Assembly: GCA_002104535.1 (NCBI GenBank)
Contig: NBOG01000004.1
Location: 1-64,000 of the forward strand
Direction: 5' to 3'
From: Cognaticolwellia sediminilitoris
GTDB taxonomy: Bacteria > Pseudomonadota > Gammaproteobacteria > Enterobacterales > Alteromonadaceae
DNA length: 64,000 nt
A program made the translations under genes and the position numbers. Under the pieces are notes generated by a model. The model was not told where the DNA came from, made no database searches, and saw only the letters and a program-made list of their open reading frames with translations. This document shows, piece after piece, positions 10,094 to 18,836 of the stretch; the stretch's first letter is position 1; each line of letters starts with the position of its first letter.

Positions 10094-10684
10094 ATGTTCA
10101 TATTTCAAATAAAAAAACTATCAATTAGAAAACGAATAAAAGGTTTTACAATAACTGAGTTACTTATAGGTATCGCTATTGTCGGCATACTAACGGCAAT
10201 TGCAAGCCCAAGTTTAAATCGGTTTATGGTGCAATCTAAAGTTGATAACGAAATAAGTGAATTACATCGCCTAGTCTTATCAGCAAGGAACAGCGCTATT
10301 AATAGCGGAAAATATGTAACAATTTGCCCTTTAAATAGCGGAAATTGCACTACAAACTGGCAAAATGAATTAAGTGTTTTTGTAAATAACGATAATACTT
10401 TAGCAAATAATAAAGTTTACGACAGTGCAAACGAAGAGCTAATAAAAGTTAAAAGCAAAATTTCTGATGGCGACACGTTAAAGTTTAGTCAGAATCTTAT
10501 TATTTTTGCGCCTACTGGACGACTAGTTTCAGGGGGTAATGGGAATTTTAGTTATTGTCCTAAGGGAAATACAGATTTATCACGGGGTGTGGAAATTTCA
10601 CTGTCTGGACGCGTTTATGCAACTTCTGATACTGACAATGACGGTAAAGACAACAATAGAAGTGGTACTAACGTCTCTTGCTAA
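10094..10684 (+). CDS. Type IV pilus minor pilin, FimT/GspH family (copy 2)
   Basis: A second FimT/FimU-type minor pilin of 196 aa. The prepilin site KRIKG|FTITELLIGIAIVGIL has Glu5 in the mature protein; the leader of 17 residues is longer than in copy 1. It shares many positions with its neighbour: VDNEISELHRLVLSARNSAINSGKYVTICPLNSGNC, SGGNGNFSYCPKGNTDLSRG, and a final Cys. This indicates a tandem duplication followed by divergence. The C-terminal region has a D/N-rich loop (SDTDNDGKDNNRSG) that could bind calcium; that is inference. No strong ribosome site is visible before the ATG. Confidence 0.83.
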   Translation: MFIFQIKKLSIRKRIKGFTITELLIGIAIVGILTAIASPSLNRFMVQSKVDNEISELHRLVLSARNSAINSGKYVTICPLNSGNCTTNWQNELSVFVNNDNTLANNKVYDSANEELIKVKSKISDGDTLKFSQNLIIFAPTGRLVSGGNGNFSYCPKGNTDLSRGVEISLSGRVYATSDTDNDGKDNNRSGTNVSC

Positions 10685-10711
10685 CATACTTTTGTTAAAA
10701 TAAACACATTG

Positions 10712-10738
10712 TACGGTTAGGCTTAAAGCCTAACCGTA
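10712..10738. terminator. Hairpin between convergent pilin genes (possible terminator)
   Basis: A long GC-containing inverted repeat, TACGGTTAGGCTT (10712-10724) with AAGCCTAACCGTA (10726-10738), between the convergent fimT-like and tapY2-like genes. Neither side has a good U-tract, so intrinsic termination is uncertain. The position suggests a shared transcript-end structure. Confidence 0.55.
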
Positions 10739-10750
10739 AAACATACCTGA

Positions 10751-11068
10751 TTACTTTGGATACTTCGCGAATAAAACTCTTGCTTGAGCTGTGCTAAAAT
10801 CATCGGTCATTTTCACACATTCATACACTCGGTTTACCTGCTGCTTGTTTTTTGAGTATACCGTAGGTATTTTACGGTTTATTAAACGTTTATCGAGGTT
10901 TTTCAAGGCGTTTTCATTAACAGTTGCAAAATAAATTGATTCTCGTCCGCCGTTTAATTCAATATGACATTTTACATCAACTGTTTTATTCGTTTTTGTA
11001 TTGTCCTCAGCATTCACCAAGGAGGTAAAAGCTAGGGACATTGCAAAAAATAGCATGGTTCGTTTCAT
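10751..11068 (-). CDS. Small exported protein, TapY2-like, at the end of the pil operon
   Basis: A 105-aa protein with a clear signal peptide (MKRTMLFFAMSLAFTSLVNAED). Its mature domain has two cysteines (VKCHIELNGGRESIYFATV and RVYECVKMTDDF) that probably form a disulfide. It starts 14 bp after pilE as the last gene of the pilVWXY1E operon. Shewanella and Aeromonas carry a small secreted protein named TapY2 at this place. The position and the C/GG pattern fit, but I assign it from context and from memory of the family. The frame opens 10 codons upstream at 11098, overlapping pilE; the inner ATG starts the signal peptide. Confidence 0.6.
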   Translation of the reverse strand: MKRTMLFFAMSLAFTSLVNAEDNTKTNKTVDVKCHIELNGGRESIYFATVNENALKNLDKRLINRKIPTVYSKNKQQVNRVYECVKMTDDFSTAQARVLFAKYPK

Positions 11069-11082
11069 AATATTAATCCCAT

Positions 11083-11490
11083 TTATTTTTCCCAACAATT
11101 ATTTGCAGGTAACTTTTGTCCAGTTTCACTTACCGACAAGGTTTGGCAACTGCTATCGTTTGATTTTTGAGGTTCAAGTGCCGTTGCCGTCAATACAAAG
11201 CTTTTATCGTCGGCTGATGCTGCAATACTATAATAGTTATTTTCAGTAATAAATGGGCTTTTATCTAAACCCAATTTAGTCAAATCAGTAGTGTATGATC
11301 TAGAATCAACATAAAATTGCTCTTGCATGTTTGCAATTCTCAATAACTCTCGTTGTGCTTCAGTACGATTTGAACGGGTGACAAAATCTGTATATGCAGG
11401 AAAAGCCACTGACGCTAAAATAGCTACAATAGCTACCGCAATTAATAGTTCAATTAACGTAAAACCATTAATACTTTTTAGTCTTAACAT
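11083..11490 (-). CDS. pilE: Type IV pilin-like protein PilE (minor pilin)
   Basis: A 135-aa prepilin. The cleavage site KSING|FTLIELLIAVAIVAILASVAFPAY has Glu5 and the classic N-terminal helix. The globular part includes the PilE minor-pilin block RSNRTEAQRELLRIANMQEQFYVDSRSYT. Two cysteines near the C-terminus (SCQTLSVSETGQKLPANNC) form the D-region disulfide loop. The start overlaps the pilY1 stop in a TAATG, so translation is coupled. Genes of this kind at the end of pilVWXY1 operons encode minor pilins that prime assembly, not the major subunit. Confidence 0.9.
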   Translation of the reverse strand: MLRLKSINGFTLIELLIAVAIVAILASVAFPAYTDFVTRSNRTEAQRELLRIANMQEQFYVDSRSYTTDLTKLGLDKSPFITENNYYSIAASADDKSFVLTATALEPQKSNDSSCQTLSVSETGQKLPANNCWEK

Positions 11491-14400
11491 TATTGCTCCT
11501 CTTTAATATATAAATACGTACGCATAGTTTGTAAAGTAAAACCAACTGGAATAATTTTCCGCCCAACGATGATATTACCAACGGTATCATCAGCAGTATT
11601 TTCATCTCCATCATCATCAGGGATAACGATAAGCGTAGGTGCACCGAGGAACTGTTCATTAATTATAACACTGCGTTCTGGCTCTTGCTCAGCGTCTTGT
11701 TCTCCTTTATTCCATCTGTAAATTGCAGTACCAAATGAAAGGTCAACAGCATACAACAAACCAATACCATTGGGTGGCTCACAACTAGTCACATTAGGAT
11801 CTAAATTTGGTGGTATAAATGTCGTAAAATAAGCAATGCCATTAATTACGATAGCCTCCGCTGTACTTTTTTCACCAGATGCTTCGAGATCTATAAACCA
11901 ACCAGACTTTTTACTCACGGCAATTGCTAGCGTTTCTCGTTGTTGAGTAGTTAATGTTTGCCCAAAAGGGTCATCGGTGTAGTCATATAAATCAGATTTT
12001 GTAATAGTATTCGGTATTTTAGGCTCTGTACCACTAAAAAATGATTGTGTTTTAACATCAGAGTCTTTAATCATAAAAAAACTATCTGATGTGTCTGTTC
12101 CTATAGGATTTGACCTATCACCACTTCCAATTAAAACAGCGTCATAAGGCTTTTCTTGATGACTTGTGATCATAACATCATTGCCATCTTCATCCTTTAC
12201 ATTCTCACCGTCTTCATTTGTTTTATTAGTTTGAATAGTTTCACTGATAAACGTACGTACTATTGATGGTTCATTAAAAAAGCGTAAATCAGTACTATCG
12301 GTTGTACCACCTAAGCTAGCTAATTTAAATACTGTCCAGGGGTCATCAGTATCTCCTGGAGCAGCAGATGGCATATCAACACGCCAAACATTACCACCAG
12401 TGTCTCCAGTATAAAGCCGGTCAGTTAAACCATCACCGTCACTATCTAGTATACCTATACTAGATGGAATACTGTCTGTTCCACTATAAGTTGTCGTGGC
12501 ATTAGTCGGGGCCATACTCCATTTAAGTGCGCCAGTAGCCGCATCAACCATGTAGATAGCTCGCCCTTTAGAGTCTGCTGTTCCTACACCAGTACTATCT
12601 TTATTCGCATCATAACCGCCGCCGAAAAATAATACCGGTGAAGCAACATCACCTGATACATTTAACTTAGAATATGCAACTTTTGGTTGAGACCAAGATT
12701 GACCTAACTCATCAAAGCCAGTTGTTTCAGCATTAATATGCCAAAGTTTGGTCGGTGCGCTAGGATCACTAATATCTAAAGCATAATAGGATGTGCCGCC
12801 TCGACGTAAGCCAAAGAAAATCCATACTTTGTCTGTACCATTTATTATGCCATCACCATTTTTGTCTTGGATATGTGAAGTAATGCTACCGTCAATTCCA
12901 TATATTTTTTCTGCCGTTGAGTAGTTTTCTCTTAAGGGTCTAATATTTTTGAAAAACTCTTTTGGCATAAATGCCCAATTTTCATCAACAGTTTCACCTT
13001 TATCTTCAAACATATGTAATACGCCGGCATTAGTACCAATAACGACTCGAATAGATGTTCCATAATTAATAACTAAAGGCTTTGAGTGTAGAGGATCAGC
13101 AAAAACATCAGGACGAATCTGAGGGGTGCTATTATCCTCTGATTTAACCTTATCTACATTTTTCCCAACAGCCCATTCTAAGTACGTTTCAACATCGTCT
13201 TCATGAACATTCATTTCAGCAGCGAGTTTGTCACTACCACCGAAAGACGTCTCTGCTTTTGTTTTTGTTAATAGCGCTAAAGCGTCGTTTGTCCCTATAT
13301 CACTATAAATAGTTCTATTATTTTTATTTCGTAGCATTTCTGCCACGCCACCTTCTTTAACACTATCGCCATCTTTCGAGTTATTAGGAGACCAAAAACT
13401 CGTCACTTCAGGAGAAAAGTGACCACTATCAGAGTCAAGAGCTGGTTTACCATGCTTGCCTATTTGCTCACTATTTTTAACTTTATATTTTTTCAAGTTA
13501 CCTTGCCAGCGCGGCCCGTTATCAGGCTGAAACATCGCATAATAAACTGAATTAAGTGTTTCTGTTCTATCAAAGTTATTAGCGGCTACTGAAGCTGACG
13601 TTAAACTATCATTACTTGGTTCTAAATCAGCTAATGCATTCAAGAGAGCTGCCGTGAGTTGCACACTATCTTCTGCACGAAAATATTTACCACCACCTAA
13701 TTTTGCCGCCTCTTTTAATAATGGTGCAGCATCGTCAGCACCTTTACTAAAACCAATGGTATAAGTTTCAACCGTTTGTTTACCTGGCAGACTTGTATTT
13801 ATATCATTTTCATACATCCACTCAGCAACAGCGGGTAAATAATTATCACCGAACTTAGAGCCACTAAAATTAACAGATACACCATCATTGACCGTGGTTA
13901 GTGCTTCAATTTTACCATCTGCGCCATTATCAAAAGTAGGCACGCCGTCGGTGATTAAAATAACAAAAGCTTTACTACTACAGGCGTTAAAAGGACTGAT
14001 ATATTTGCCATCACTTTCAATCGTAAGATCTCGAGGTGGAGTATCTTTAATATACCAATCCCCTTGTGTTTCATCATCATCACCAAAGTCGACATTCTTA
14101 CCAGAGAAGTATTGTTGCGCTTCATATAAACTCTCACATAGTGGTGTCCAAGTCTCTGGTGATACTTTGTTATTAATAATATCTAAAAGTGCCGTCTTAT
14201 TGGCGTCGGTCATTTCTCGAATACCATAAGCAATTCGGCCACCATTAGGATCAGAAGCAGCATCACCGTCATCAAAATTAAATACTTGCAAACCAAAATC
14301 AATTGATGGTGCAGACTTGATTACTGAAGTGATACTTTTTTGGGCAATTTCATTACGACTTTTTAAGGTTTGTGCAATAGCCTCCCCATGATGCCAACGT

Positions 14401-15035
14401 AAATAATTATCAGTATAAAGTGTCACTAATTGACCTGACCAATCAACATTAGAGGTAGCTTTTGATGGGGTATGGTAAATAGGGAGTTGCTTTGTCCCTA
14501 TATAGTTTACAGGGTAACCTTGAGGTAATGAGGGTATATTCTTAGGATTCGATTGTAACACATCATCTTCACAATCGATGACTTCAATATTAGCACCATT
14601 ATTATCAGGAATTTCGTTCCAAGAGCCAGAGTTACCATTAAAACTGTATTCACGGATATGACCGGTATAAAAGCCTGTTTCAGCAAGGATTTCCCTAGCA
14701 GTTTCACAACTATTAATTTCGTCTAAAAAGCGGCGTGACTCTTTATTCTTAACGGGCACTGGTAAACCACCACCTTCAAAGTTGCCTTTCGTGAAGTAAA
14801 TAAAGTCTTCATCTAGTGAGTTATCATTTCCGACCGCAGGGTAAATTGTATCAGGGTTATAATCTTCATTGACAGAAAGCTGGAGGCCCATACTGCCAGA
14901 GTTATCATAAATAATAAGTACTTGAGTTTTATTGCCTGCGCGTTTTACAGCCTCGCTGACATATAACTCAATATCCTCACTTAAAGCAGCTACTGATACT
15001 AGTAGCAATAGGCTTAGTGCTAATATTTTTTTCAT
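11490..15035 (-). CDS. pilY1: Type IV pilus tip adhesin/biogenesis factor PilY1
   Basis: A large exported protein (1181 aa) that caps the pilus tip with the minor pilins and acts in adhesion, surface sensing and control of retraction. It has a signal peptide (MKKILALSLLLLVSVAALSED). An N-terminal von Willebrand A-like domain carries a MIDAS-type motif DNSGSM (Asp44), followed much later by VILITDGVPTF. The C-terminal half is the PilY1/PilC beta-propeller (VVIGTNAGVLHMFE, WIFFGLRRGGTSYYALDISDP, LFFGGGYDANKD, IYMVDAATGALKWS). Two DxDxDG-type calcium loops are visible: DKNGDGIINGTDK near residue 722 and DSDGDGLTD near 861. It is operonic with pilX upstream and pilE downstream. Confidence 0.95.
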   Translation of the reverse strand: MKKILALSLLLLVSVAALSEDIELYVSEAVKRAGNKTQVLIIYDNSGSMGLQLSVNEDYNPDTIYPAVGNDNSLDEDFIYFTKGNFEGGGLPVPVKNKESRRFLDEINSCETAREILAETGFYTGHIREYSFNGNSGSWNEIPDNNGANIEVIDCEDDVLQSNPKNIPSLPQGYPVNYIGTKQLPIYHTPSKATSNVDWSGQLVTLYTDNYLRWHHGEAIAQTLKSRNEIAQKSITSVIKSAPSIDFGLQVFNFDDGDAASDPNGGRIAYGIREMTDANKTALLDIINNKVSPETWTPLCESLYEAQQYFSGKNVDFGDDDETQGDWYIKDTPPRDLTIESDGKYISPFNACSSKAFVILITDGVPTFDNGADGKIEALTTVNDGVSVNFSGSKFGDNYLPAVAEWMYENDINTSLPGKQTVETYTIGFSKGADDAAPLLKEAAKLGGGKYFRAEDSVQLTAALLNALADLEPSNDSLTSASVAANNFDRTETLNSVYYAMFQPDNGPRWQGNLKKYKVKNSEQIGKHGKPALDSDSGHFSPEVTSFWSPNNSKDGDSVKEGGVAEMLRNKNNRTIYSDIGTNDALALLTKTKAETSFGGSDKLAAEMNVHEDDVETYLEWAVGKNVDKVKSEDNSTPQIRPDVFADPLHSKPLVINYGTSIRVVIGTNAGVLHMFEDKGETVDENWAFMPKEFFKNIRPLRENYSTAEKIYGIDGSITSHIQDKNGDGIINGTDKVWIFFGLRRGGTSYYALDISDPSAPTKLWHINAETTGFDELGQSWSQPKVAYSKLNVSGDVASPVLFFGGGYDANKDSTGVGTADSKGRAIYMVDAATGALKWSMAPTNATTTYSGTDSIPSSIGILDSDGDGLTDRLYTGDTGGNVWRVDMPSAAPGDTDDPWTVFKLASLGGTTDSTDLRFFNEPSIVRTFISETIQTNKTNEDGENVKDEDGNDVMITSHQEKPYDAVLIGSGDRSNPIGTDTSDSFFMIKDSDVKTQSFFSGTEPKIPNTITKSDLYDYTDDPFGQTLTTQQRETLAIAVSKKSGWFIDLEASGEKSTAEAIVINGIAYFTTFIPPNLDPNVTSCEPPNGIGLLYAVDLSFGTAIYRWNKGEQDAEQEPERSVIINEQFLGAPTLIVIPDDDGDENTADDTVGNIIVGRKIIPVGFTLQTMRTYLYIKEEQ

Positions 15036-15070
15036 TTTCTACTCCAGTCGTTGGCTATAACAACAATTTG

Positions 15071-15595
15071 TTAGCGTAAAAGTTGCTGGGCAATACCGGC
15101 ATTTACTTCAACTTCGTTGGTATTGGTTCGTCCATATTTTCGGACCACTTGTACGCGTAAAACGTTACAAGTAAAAACTTGTGCTGATGAGGCAGCTCGG
15201 GAGTGGGGGCAATCTGGCTCTAACGCAAGGTCATTGTTTGAAATATGAATATTTGCCGTGGTATCGGCATCTGAATTAGTTTTCGTTAAACTATCTGTAA
15301 CAGCTATCGGAAATCTAACTAAAGGAAAAGTGAAAGAGTTTTCTCCCACTCCACCATTAACTTGTCTGAAAACAGCCTCATCACTAGCACTAATCACCTC
15401 CTGAATTGCAACAACTCTTTCCTCACTCGCACCTGACATTTTCATATCTGTAGTAGAGTTTTGCATCAGCGCTGCAGCAACTGCAGTTAAAGCTATTAAA
15501 AACACTAAAGCAACAATTAGCACAACACCTTGTTGGTGCTTATATGTTTTAACGGAAATCAAACTAAATCGATCGTTCCTGGCTAGTATTACCAT
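15071..15595 (-). CDS. pilX: Type IV pilus minor pilin PilX
   Basis: A 174-aa minor pilin. A 23-residue basic leader ends in HQQG|VVLIVALVFLIALTAVAAAL. The mature protein has Val, not Glu, at position 5, a trait shared with GspK-type tip pseudopilins. The helix is followed by the PilX-typical stretch STTDMKMSGASEERVVAIQEVISASDEA. Its ATG lies inside the last codons of pilW (7-nt overlap), which indicates coupling. pilY1 follows after 35 bp. The missing Glu5 suits a subunit placed at the pilus tip, where no subunit sits above it. Confidence 0.88.
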   Translation of the reverse strand: MVILARNDRFSLISVKTYKHQQGVVLIVALVFLIALTAVAAALMQNSTTDMKMSGASEERVVAIQEVISASDEAVFRQVNGGVGENSFTFPLVRFPIAVTDSLTKTNSDADTTANIHISNNDLALEPDCPHSRAASSAQVFTCNVLRVQVVRKYGRTNTNEVEVNAGIAQQLLR

Positions 15596-16548
15596 GAGTC
15601 AACCCCTGCATTATATAAGGTTACTGTTGAATTAAATAACAATCGGCGATAATGATCATTAAAGGTCACAGGAGGTAAATCACCTAAATTATAAGTATTG
15701 CTATTAGTATATTTATTATCAGGAAGAATACTTCGTGCTAGCACATAAATACGCACAGCTAATATACGATTATCATTACCATGATCCCATTGGGTTAAAG
15801 TCATATTATTTGCAGAAATAAAAGTATCGACTATGCCATATCCCGCACTTCCAGGAGGATCAGTATCTATCCCATACATAAAATAAATCATCTCGATACC
15901 ATCGATGATAGGATCAAAAGTCATTCTTGTTGTTAGTCTGCCTTGCATTAACACTGGCACGGTATTATTACCCTGCGCTTCTTCCCGAACATAATAAATA
16001 CGATGTTGATATTCCCAAAGCTGACTATTATCCACGTTAGGAATAGCCGCACCTGTGAATATTTCAGCCTTACTTAAATTTGAAATAATATAGTAATTGT
16101 TACTAGAACTTGCCGTTAATGGATCTGATACCGCACGTTTGAACTGAATAACATCAGAGCCTACTTTTGCATCATCAATACAACCCATAATTGATTTATT
16201 TAATACGGTTTGTCCCCAAAGCGTTCTAAAATGCCCAATAGCATTTGGGAAAGTACCATTATTTAAACCTCCACCAGTACATTCATTAACGGGTGCTGCT
16301 GGCACTGCACTAAGCATTGAGCGATCTAAAGTACCAGTATAGTCGCCCCAAAAATCTTGTCTGAGTAAATCTTCACTAATAACACTTAGCGCGAAGCGAC
16401 CATTTTCTTGAAGCTCACCGTAAGTTGCCGTTTCATGCGTTGTGGTTTTCATACCAACAAATACACTAAGTATGCCTGCAAAAAGCGCTAAACCAATGGC
16501 TAGTGAAATAAATATTTCTATTAAGGTATATCCGCGTTGGTTATTCAT
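15589..16548 (-). CDS. pilW: Type IV pilus minor pilin PilW
   Basis: A 319-aa minor pilin of the PilW/GspJ group. The prepilin site NNQRG|YTLIEIFISLAIGLALFAGILSVF has Glu5. The PilW block TYGELQENGRFALSVISEDLLRQDFWGDY follows. The C-terminal half is a large beta-rich domain with VEMIYFMYGIDTD-like sequence (residues DGIEMIYFMYG) and ILAVRIYVLARS. The frame is open to 16605, inside pilV. The ATG at 16548 is chosen because it gives the normal 6-residue leader and sits one base after the pilV stop. Confidence 0.92.
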   Translation of the reverse strand: MNNQRGYTLIEIFISLAIGLALFAGILSVFVGMKTTTHETATYGELQENGRFALSVISEDLLRQDFWGDYTGTLDRSMLSAVPAAPVNECTGGGLNNGTFPNAIGHFRTLWGQTVLNKSIMGCIDDAKVGSDVIQFKRAVSDPLTASSSNNYYIISNLSKAEIFTGAAIPNVDNSQLWEYQHRIYYVREEAQGNNTVPVLMQGRLTTRMTFDPIIDGIEMIYFMYGIDTDPPGSAGYGIVDTFISANNMTLTQWDHGNDNRILAVRIYVLARSILPDNKYTNSNTYNLGDLPPVTFNDHYRRLLFNSTVTLYNAGVDSW

Positions 16549-16549
16549 A

Positions 16550-17113
16550 TTAATTAATAAATGCCTTAACAATGACTTGTCTTCTTTTACTGCCTGCTGA
16601 GCCACAACTATCTTTTGCAGCGTCAGATATTTCAGTGCGACCTTCCCAGCTGATGACTACAGTCACAGAATTTAACACTTGGCTTATACAACCTCTTACT
16701 CCAGTTAATCCCGCAACATTATTATCTTCATTAACTACATCAGCGCCCATTAGTGACATTTCCCACTCATATTTGTCATTTATCACCATTTCCGCGGGAG
16801 TACATAAGCCAGCAAGCGTATTACAACGTTTTGCGGGAACAGAATCCAGTGTGTCACCATAATCTGTTCCGGCATATCCACCCAATGCGGCAGGATTGTT
16901 ACTTCGCATTCGCTCGACAATATCTTGCGCTAGTGCAGACGCTACTGAGCGTTGCATTGCATCAAAGCTGCCTTTTTTGGCAGAAGCTTGCATTGCAACC
17001 GCGCCTAAAATTCCGGTTACTAAAATAATAACAGCGACCAGCACTTCAATAAAAGTCATGCCTTTACTTGAAGTTGGCTTGTTTTTTGGAATTATCATGA
17101 ATGAATTATTCAA
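16550..17113 (-). CDS. pilV: Type IV pilus modification/minor pilin PilV
   Basis: A 187-aa minor pilin, first gene of the pilV-pilW-pilX-pilY1-pilE-tapY2-like operon. The prepilin site SSKG|MTFIEVLVAVIILVTGILGAVAMQ has Glu5. The PilV block QASAKKGSFDAMQRSVASALAQDIVERMRSNNPA follows. Cysteines in the distal part (RCNTLAGLC, GCISQ, SCGSAG) suggest two disulfides. The start is TTG: a strong ribosome site GGGAG ends exactly 8 nt before it, whereas the first in-frame ATG five codons later has no such site. A terminator-like hairpin lies about 100 bp upstream. Confidence 0.92.
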   Translation of the reverse strand: MNNSFMIIPKNKPTSSKGMTFIEVLVAVIILVTGILGAVAMQASAKKGSFDAMQRSVASALAQDIVERMRSNNPAALGGYAGTDYGDTLDSVPAKRCNTLAGLCTPAEMVINDKYEWEMSLMGADVVNEDNNVAGLTGVRGCISQVLNSVTVVISWEGRTEISDAAKDSCGSAGSKRRQVIVKAFIN

Positions 17114-17208
17114 TATTTAATCTCCCTTTAAATAAGAATAAGCAAAATGTATGGACGATGAAAATGCCCGAAAAGTGAACTTTATCTGAGGTTTTAGTTT
17201 CAGACATG

Positions 17209-17252
17209 AAAAAAGGCCAGCAATGAAAATCATCACTACTTAGCGGAGGCCT
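17209..17252 (-). terminator. Hairpin with U-tract in the ispH-pilV gap (weak terminator or leader element)
   Basis: Read on the minus strand, AGGCC (17248-17252) pairs with GGCCT (17214-17218). An inner ATGA/TCAT helix is possible, and six T residues follow. It lies 180 bp after ispH and 96 bp before pilV. It could end ispH transcription or act as an attenuator in the pil leader. Confidence 0.45.
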
Positions 17253-17310
17253 ATATGTGTTAAAAATCACATTGGTGAACAGCATTAACCCATACCTTAA
17301 AATATTATGA

Positions 17311-17345
17311 CGAGTAACCTTCCTCTTTTCAGCTAGTATTACTCG
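17311..17345 (-). repeat. Inverted repeat downstream of ispH
   Basis: CGAGTAA (17311-17317) pairs with TTACTCG (17339-17345) about 90-120 bp after the ispH stop. No U-tract follows on the minus strand. The rest of the 319-bp ispH-pilV gap is A/T-rich; I see no gene in it. The pil promoter should lie here but I cannot place it with confidence. Confidence 0.4.
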
Positions 17346-17432
17346 AAAATGCCAATTTGCAGTAAATATAAAAAACTAACAAAATATTAGAAATTCAAAA
17401 CTATCAATTACTACAAATATTATATCTTAAGA

Positions 17433-18362
17433 TTAGCGTAATTCTATCGGCACCGCAAATACTGTGTTTTCTTCTCTGCCTGGGTACTCAATAACCTCTT
17501 GTCCGCCAAAGCTTTTTAGCGCTTCTATAACCTGTTGAACTAAGATAGCAGGAGCAGATGCACCGGCAGTGACACCAACTTTAGCAACTCCCTGTAACCA
17601 AGCAATGTCAATATCATCTGCAGTATCAATTAAATAAGAAGTTGTTCCTATTTTCTCAGCTAATTCGCGTAACCGGTTCGAGTTAGAGCTATTTTTAGCG
17701 CCAACCACCAATAATAGTTCAACTTGCTCAGCTATTGATCGAACAGCATCTTGGCGATTTTGAGTGGCATAGCAAATATCATCTTTTCGCGGACCTTGAA
17801 TCAACGGAAACTTTGCGCGCAATGCGTCAATAACATCACTAGTATCATCTACCGATAACGTTGTTTGACTGCAGTAATAGAGTTTCTCTGGGTTTTTAAT
17901 TTCAAGCGTAGCAACATCATCTGTTGACTCAACAAGATAAATCCCACCTTCAGTGCTTTCATATTGCCCCATAGTACCCTCAACTTCTGGGTGACCAGCA
18001 TGACCAATCAAAATACATTCAATATTTTTTCGACTAGTACGTGAAACTTCCATATGGACTTTCGTTACCAAAGGGCAAGTGGCATCAAACACTTTTAAAC
18101 CGCGATTTTTTGCTTCGTTTCGAACGGCTTTAGACACGCCATGAGCACTAAAGATGACAGTGCTATCATCAGGAACTTCATTTAGTTCATCAACAAATAC
18201 TGCTCCGCGATCTTTTAGGCCATTGACAACAAACTTGTTATGCACCACTTCATGACGAACATAAATAGGCGCTTCAAATAAGTCTAGTGCTCTATCAACA
18301 ATACTAATTGCTCTGTCTACACCGGCACAAAAGCCGCGTGGATTAGCTAAAATAATTTCCAT
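17433..18362 (-). CDS. ispH: 4-hydroxy-3-methylbut-2-enyl diphosphate reductase
   Basis: It catalyses the last step of the MEP pathway, reducing HMBPP to IPP and DMAPP with a [4Fe-4S] cluster. The three cluster cysteines are seen in [13 protein letters not shown] (Cys12), [11 protein letters not shown] and [14 protein letters not shown]. Other family blocks are [32 protein letters not shown] and [15 protein letters not shown]. The length (309 aa) is normal. It closes the ileS-lspA-fkpB-ispH series, a conserved gammaproteobacterial order. Confidence 0.98.
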   Translation of the reverse strand: MEIILANPRGFCAGVDRAISIVDRALDLFEAPIYVRHEVVHNKFVVNGLKDRGAVFVDELNEVPDDSTVIFSAHGVSKAVRNEAKNRGLKVFDATCPLVTKVHMEVSRTSRKNIECILIGHAGHPEVEGTMGQYESTEGGIYLVESTDDVATLEIKNPEKLYYCSQTTLSVDDTSDVIDALRAKFPLIQGPRKDDICYATQNRQDAVRSIAEQVELLLVVGAKNSSNSNRLRELAEKIGTTSYLIDTADDIDIAWLQGVAKVGVTAGASAPAILVQQVIEALKSFGGQEVIEYPGREENTVFAVPIELR

Positions 18363-18393
18363 AACAATCTCATTTTTTGTCTATATGAATTTT

Positions 18394-18825
18394 TTACTTA
18401 ACTTCGACTACATCGATAACAAACGTTACTGCTTGTCCTGCTAACGGGTGGTTAAAATCAATAGTAACCGAACTACCAGAAACATCTTTGATCATTCCAG
18501 GTAATTCACCGCCAGGTTGTGTAAAAGTAATAATATTGCCGACGACAGCTGGAGCTTCTTCACTGAATTTACTAATATCCATATAGTGAATATTTTCAGG
18601 TAAGGGATTACCGAAGGCATCTTCCGCCGCCAGTGTAAACTCTTTGCTTTCACCAGCTGACATACCAATGAGTTCAGCTTCAAAGGCAGCGGAAATACTT
18701 GCATCACCCATGACAATTTTAGCTGGTTTTTTATTAACTTTGGTACTATCTGCCGCAGAACCATCAGAAAGCTTCATGGTGATATGCGCGATGATTTCAG
18801 AAGATGCGGTTACTAAATTTGTCAT
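18394..18825 (-). CDS. fkpB: FKBP-type peptidyl-prolyl cis-trans isomerase, SlpA/FkpB
   Basis: A cytoplasmic prolyl isomerase/chaperone of the SlyD-like group. The 143-aa protein shows an FKBP half (ITMKLSDGSAADSTKVNKKPAKIVMGDASISAAFEAELIGMSAGE). An inserted IF-like flap domain follows (AAEDAFGNPLPENIHYMDISKF...), and the FKBP fold is completed by GSSVTIDFNHPLAGQAVTFVIDVVEVK, which includes the conserved NHPLAG. The C-terminus has no histidine-rich tail, unlike SlyD. It sits 11 bp after lspA. The ribosome site AAAGAGA is visible before the ATG. Confidence 0.95.
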   Translation of the reverse strand: MTNLVTASSEIIAHITMKLSDGSAADSTKVNKKPAKIVMGDASISAAFEAELIGMSAGESKEFTLAAEDAFGNPLPENIHYMDISKFSEEAPAVVGNIITFTQPGGELPGMIKDVSGSSVTIDFNHPLAGQAVTFVIDVVEVK

Positions 18826-18836
18826 AAAAATTCTCT

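Noticed and set aside
17114-17432. c-di-GMP (GEMM) riboswitch upstream of pilV
   Set aside because: Only a GCCTCCGCTAAG string resembles the consensus; the CACGCACAGGGCAAACC part and the tetraloop receptor are not seen.
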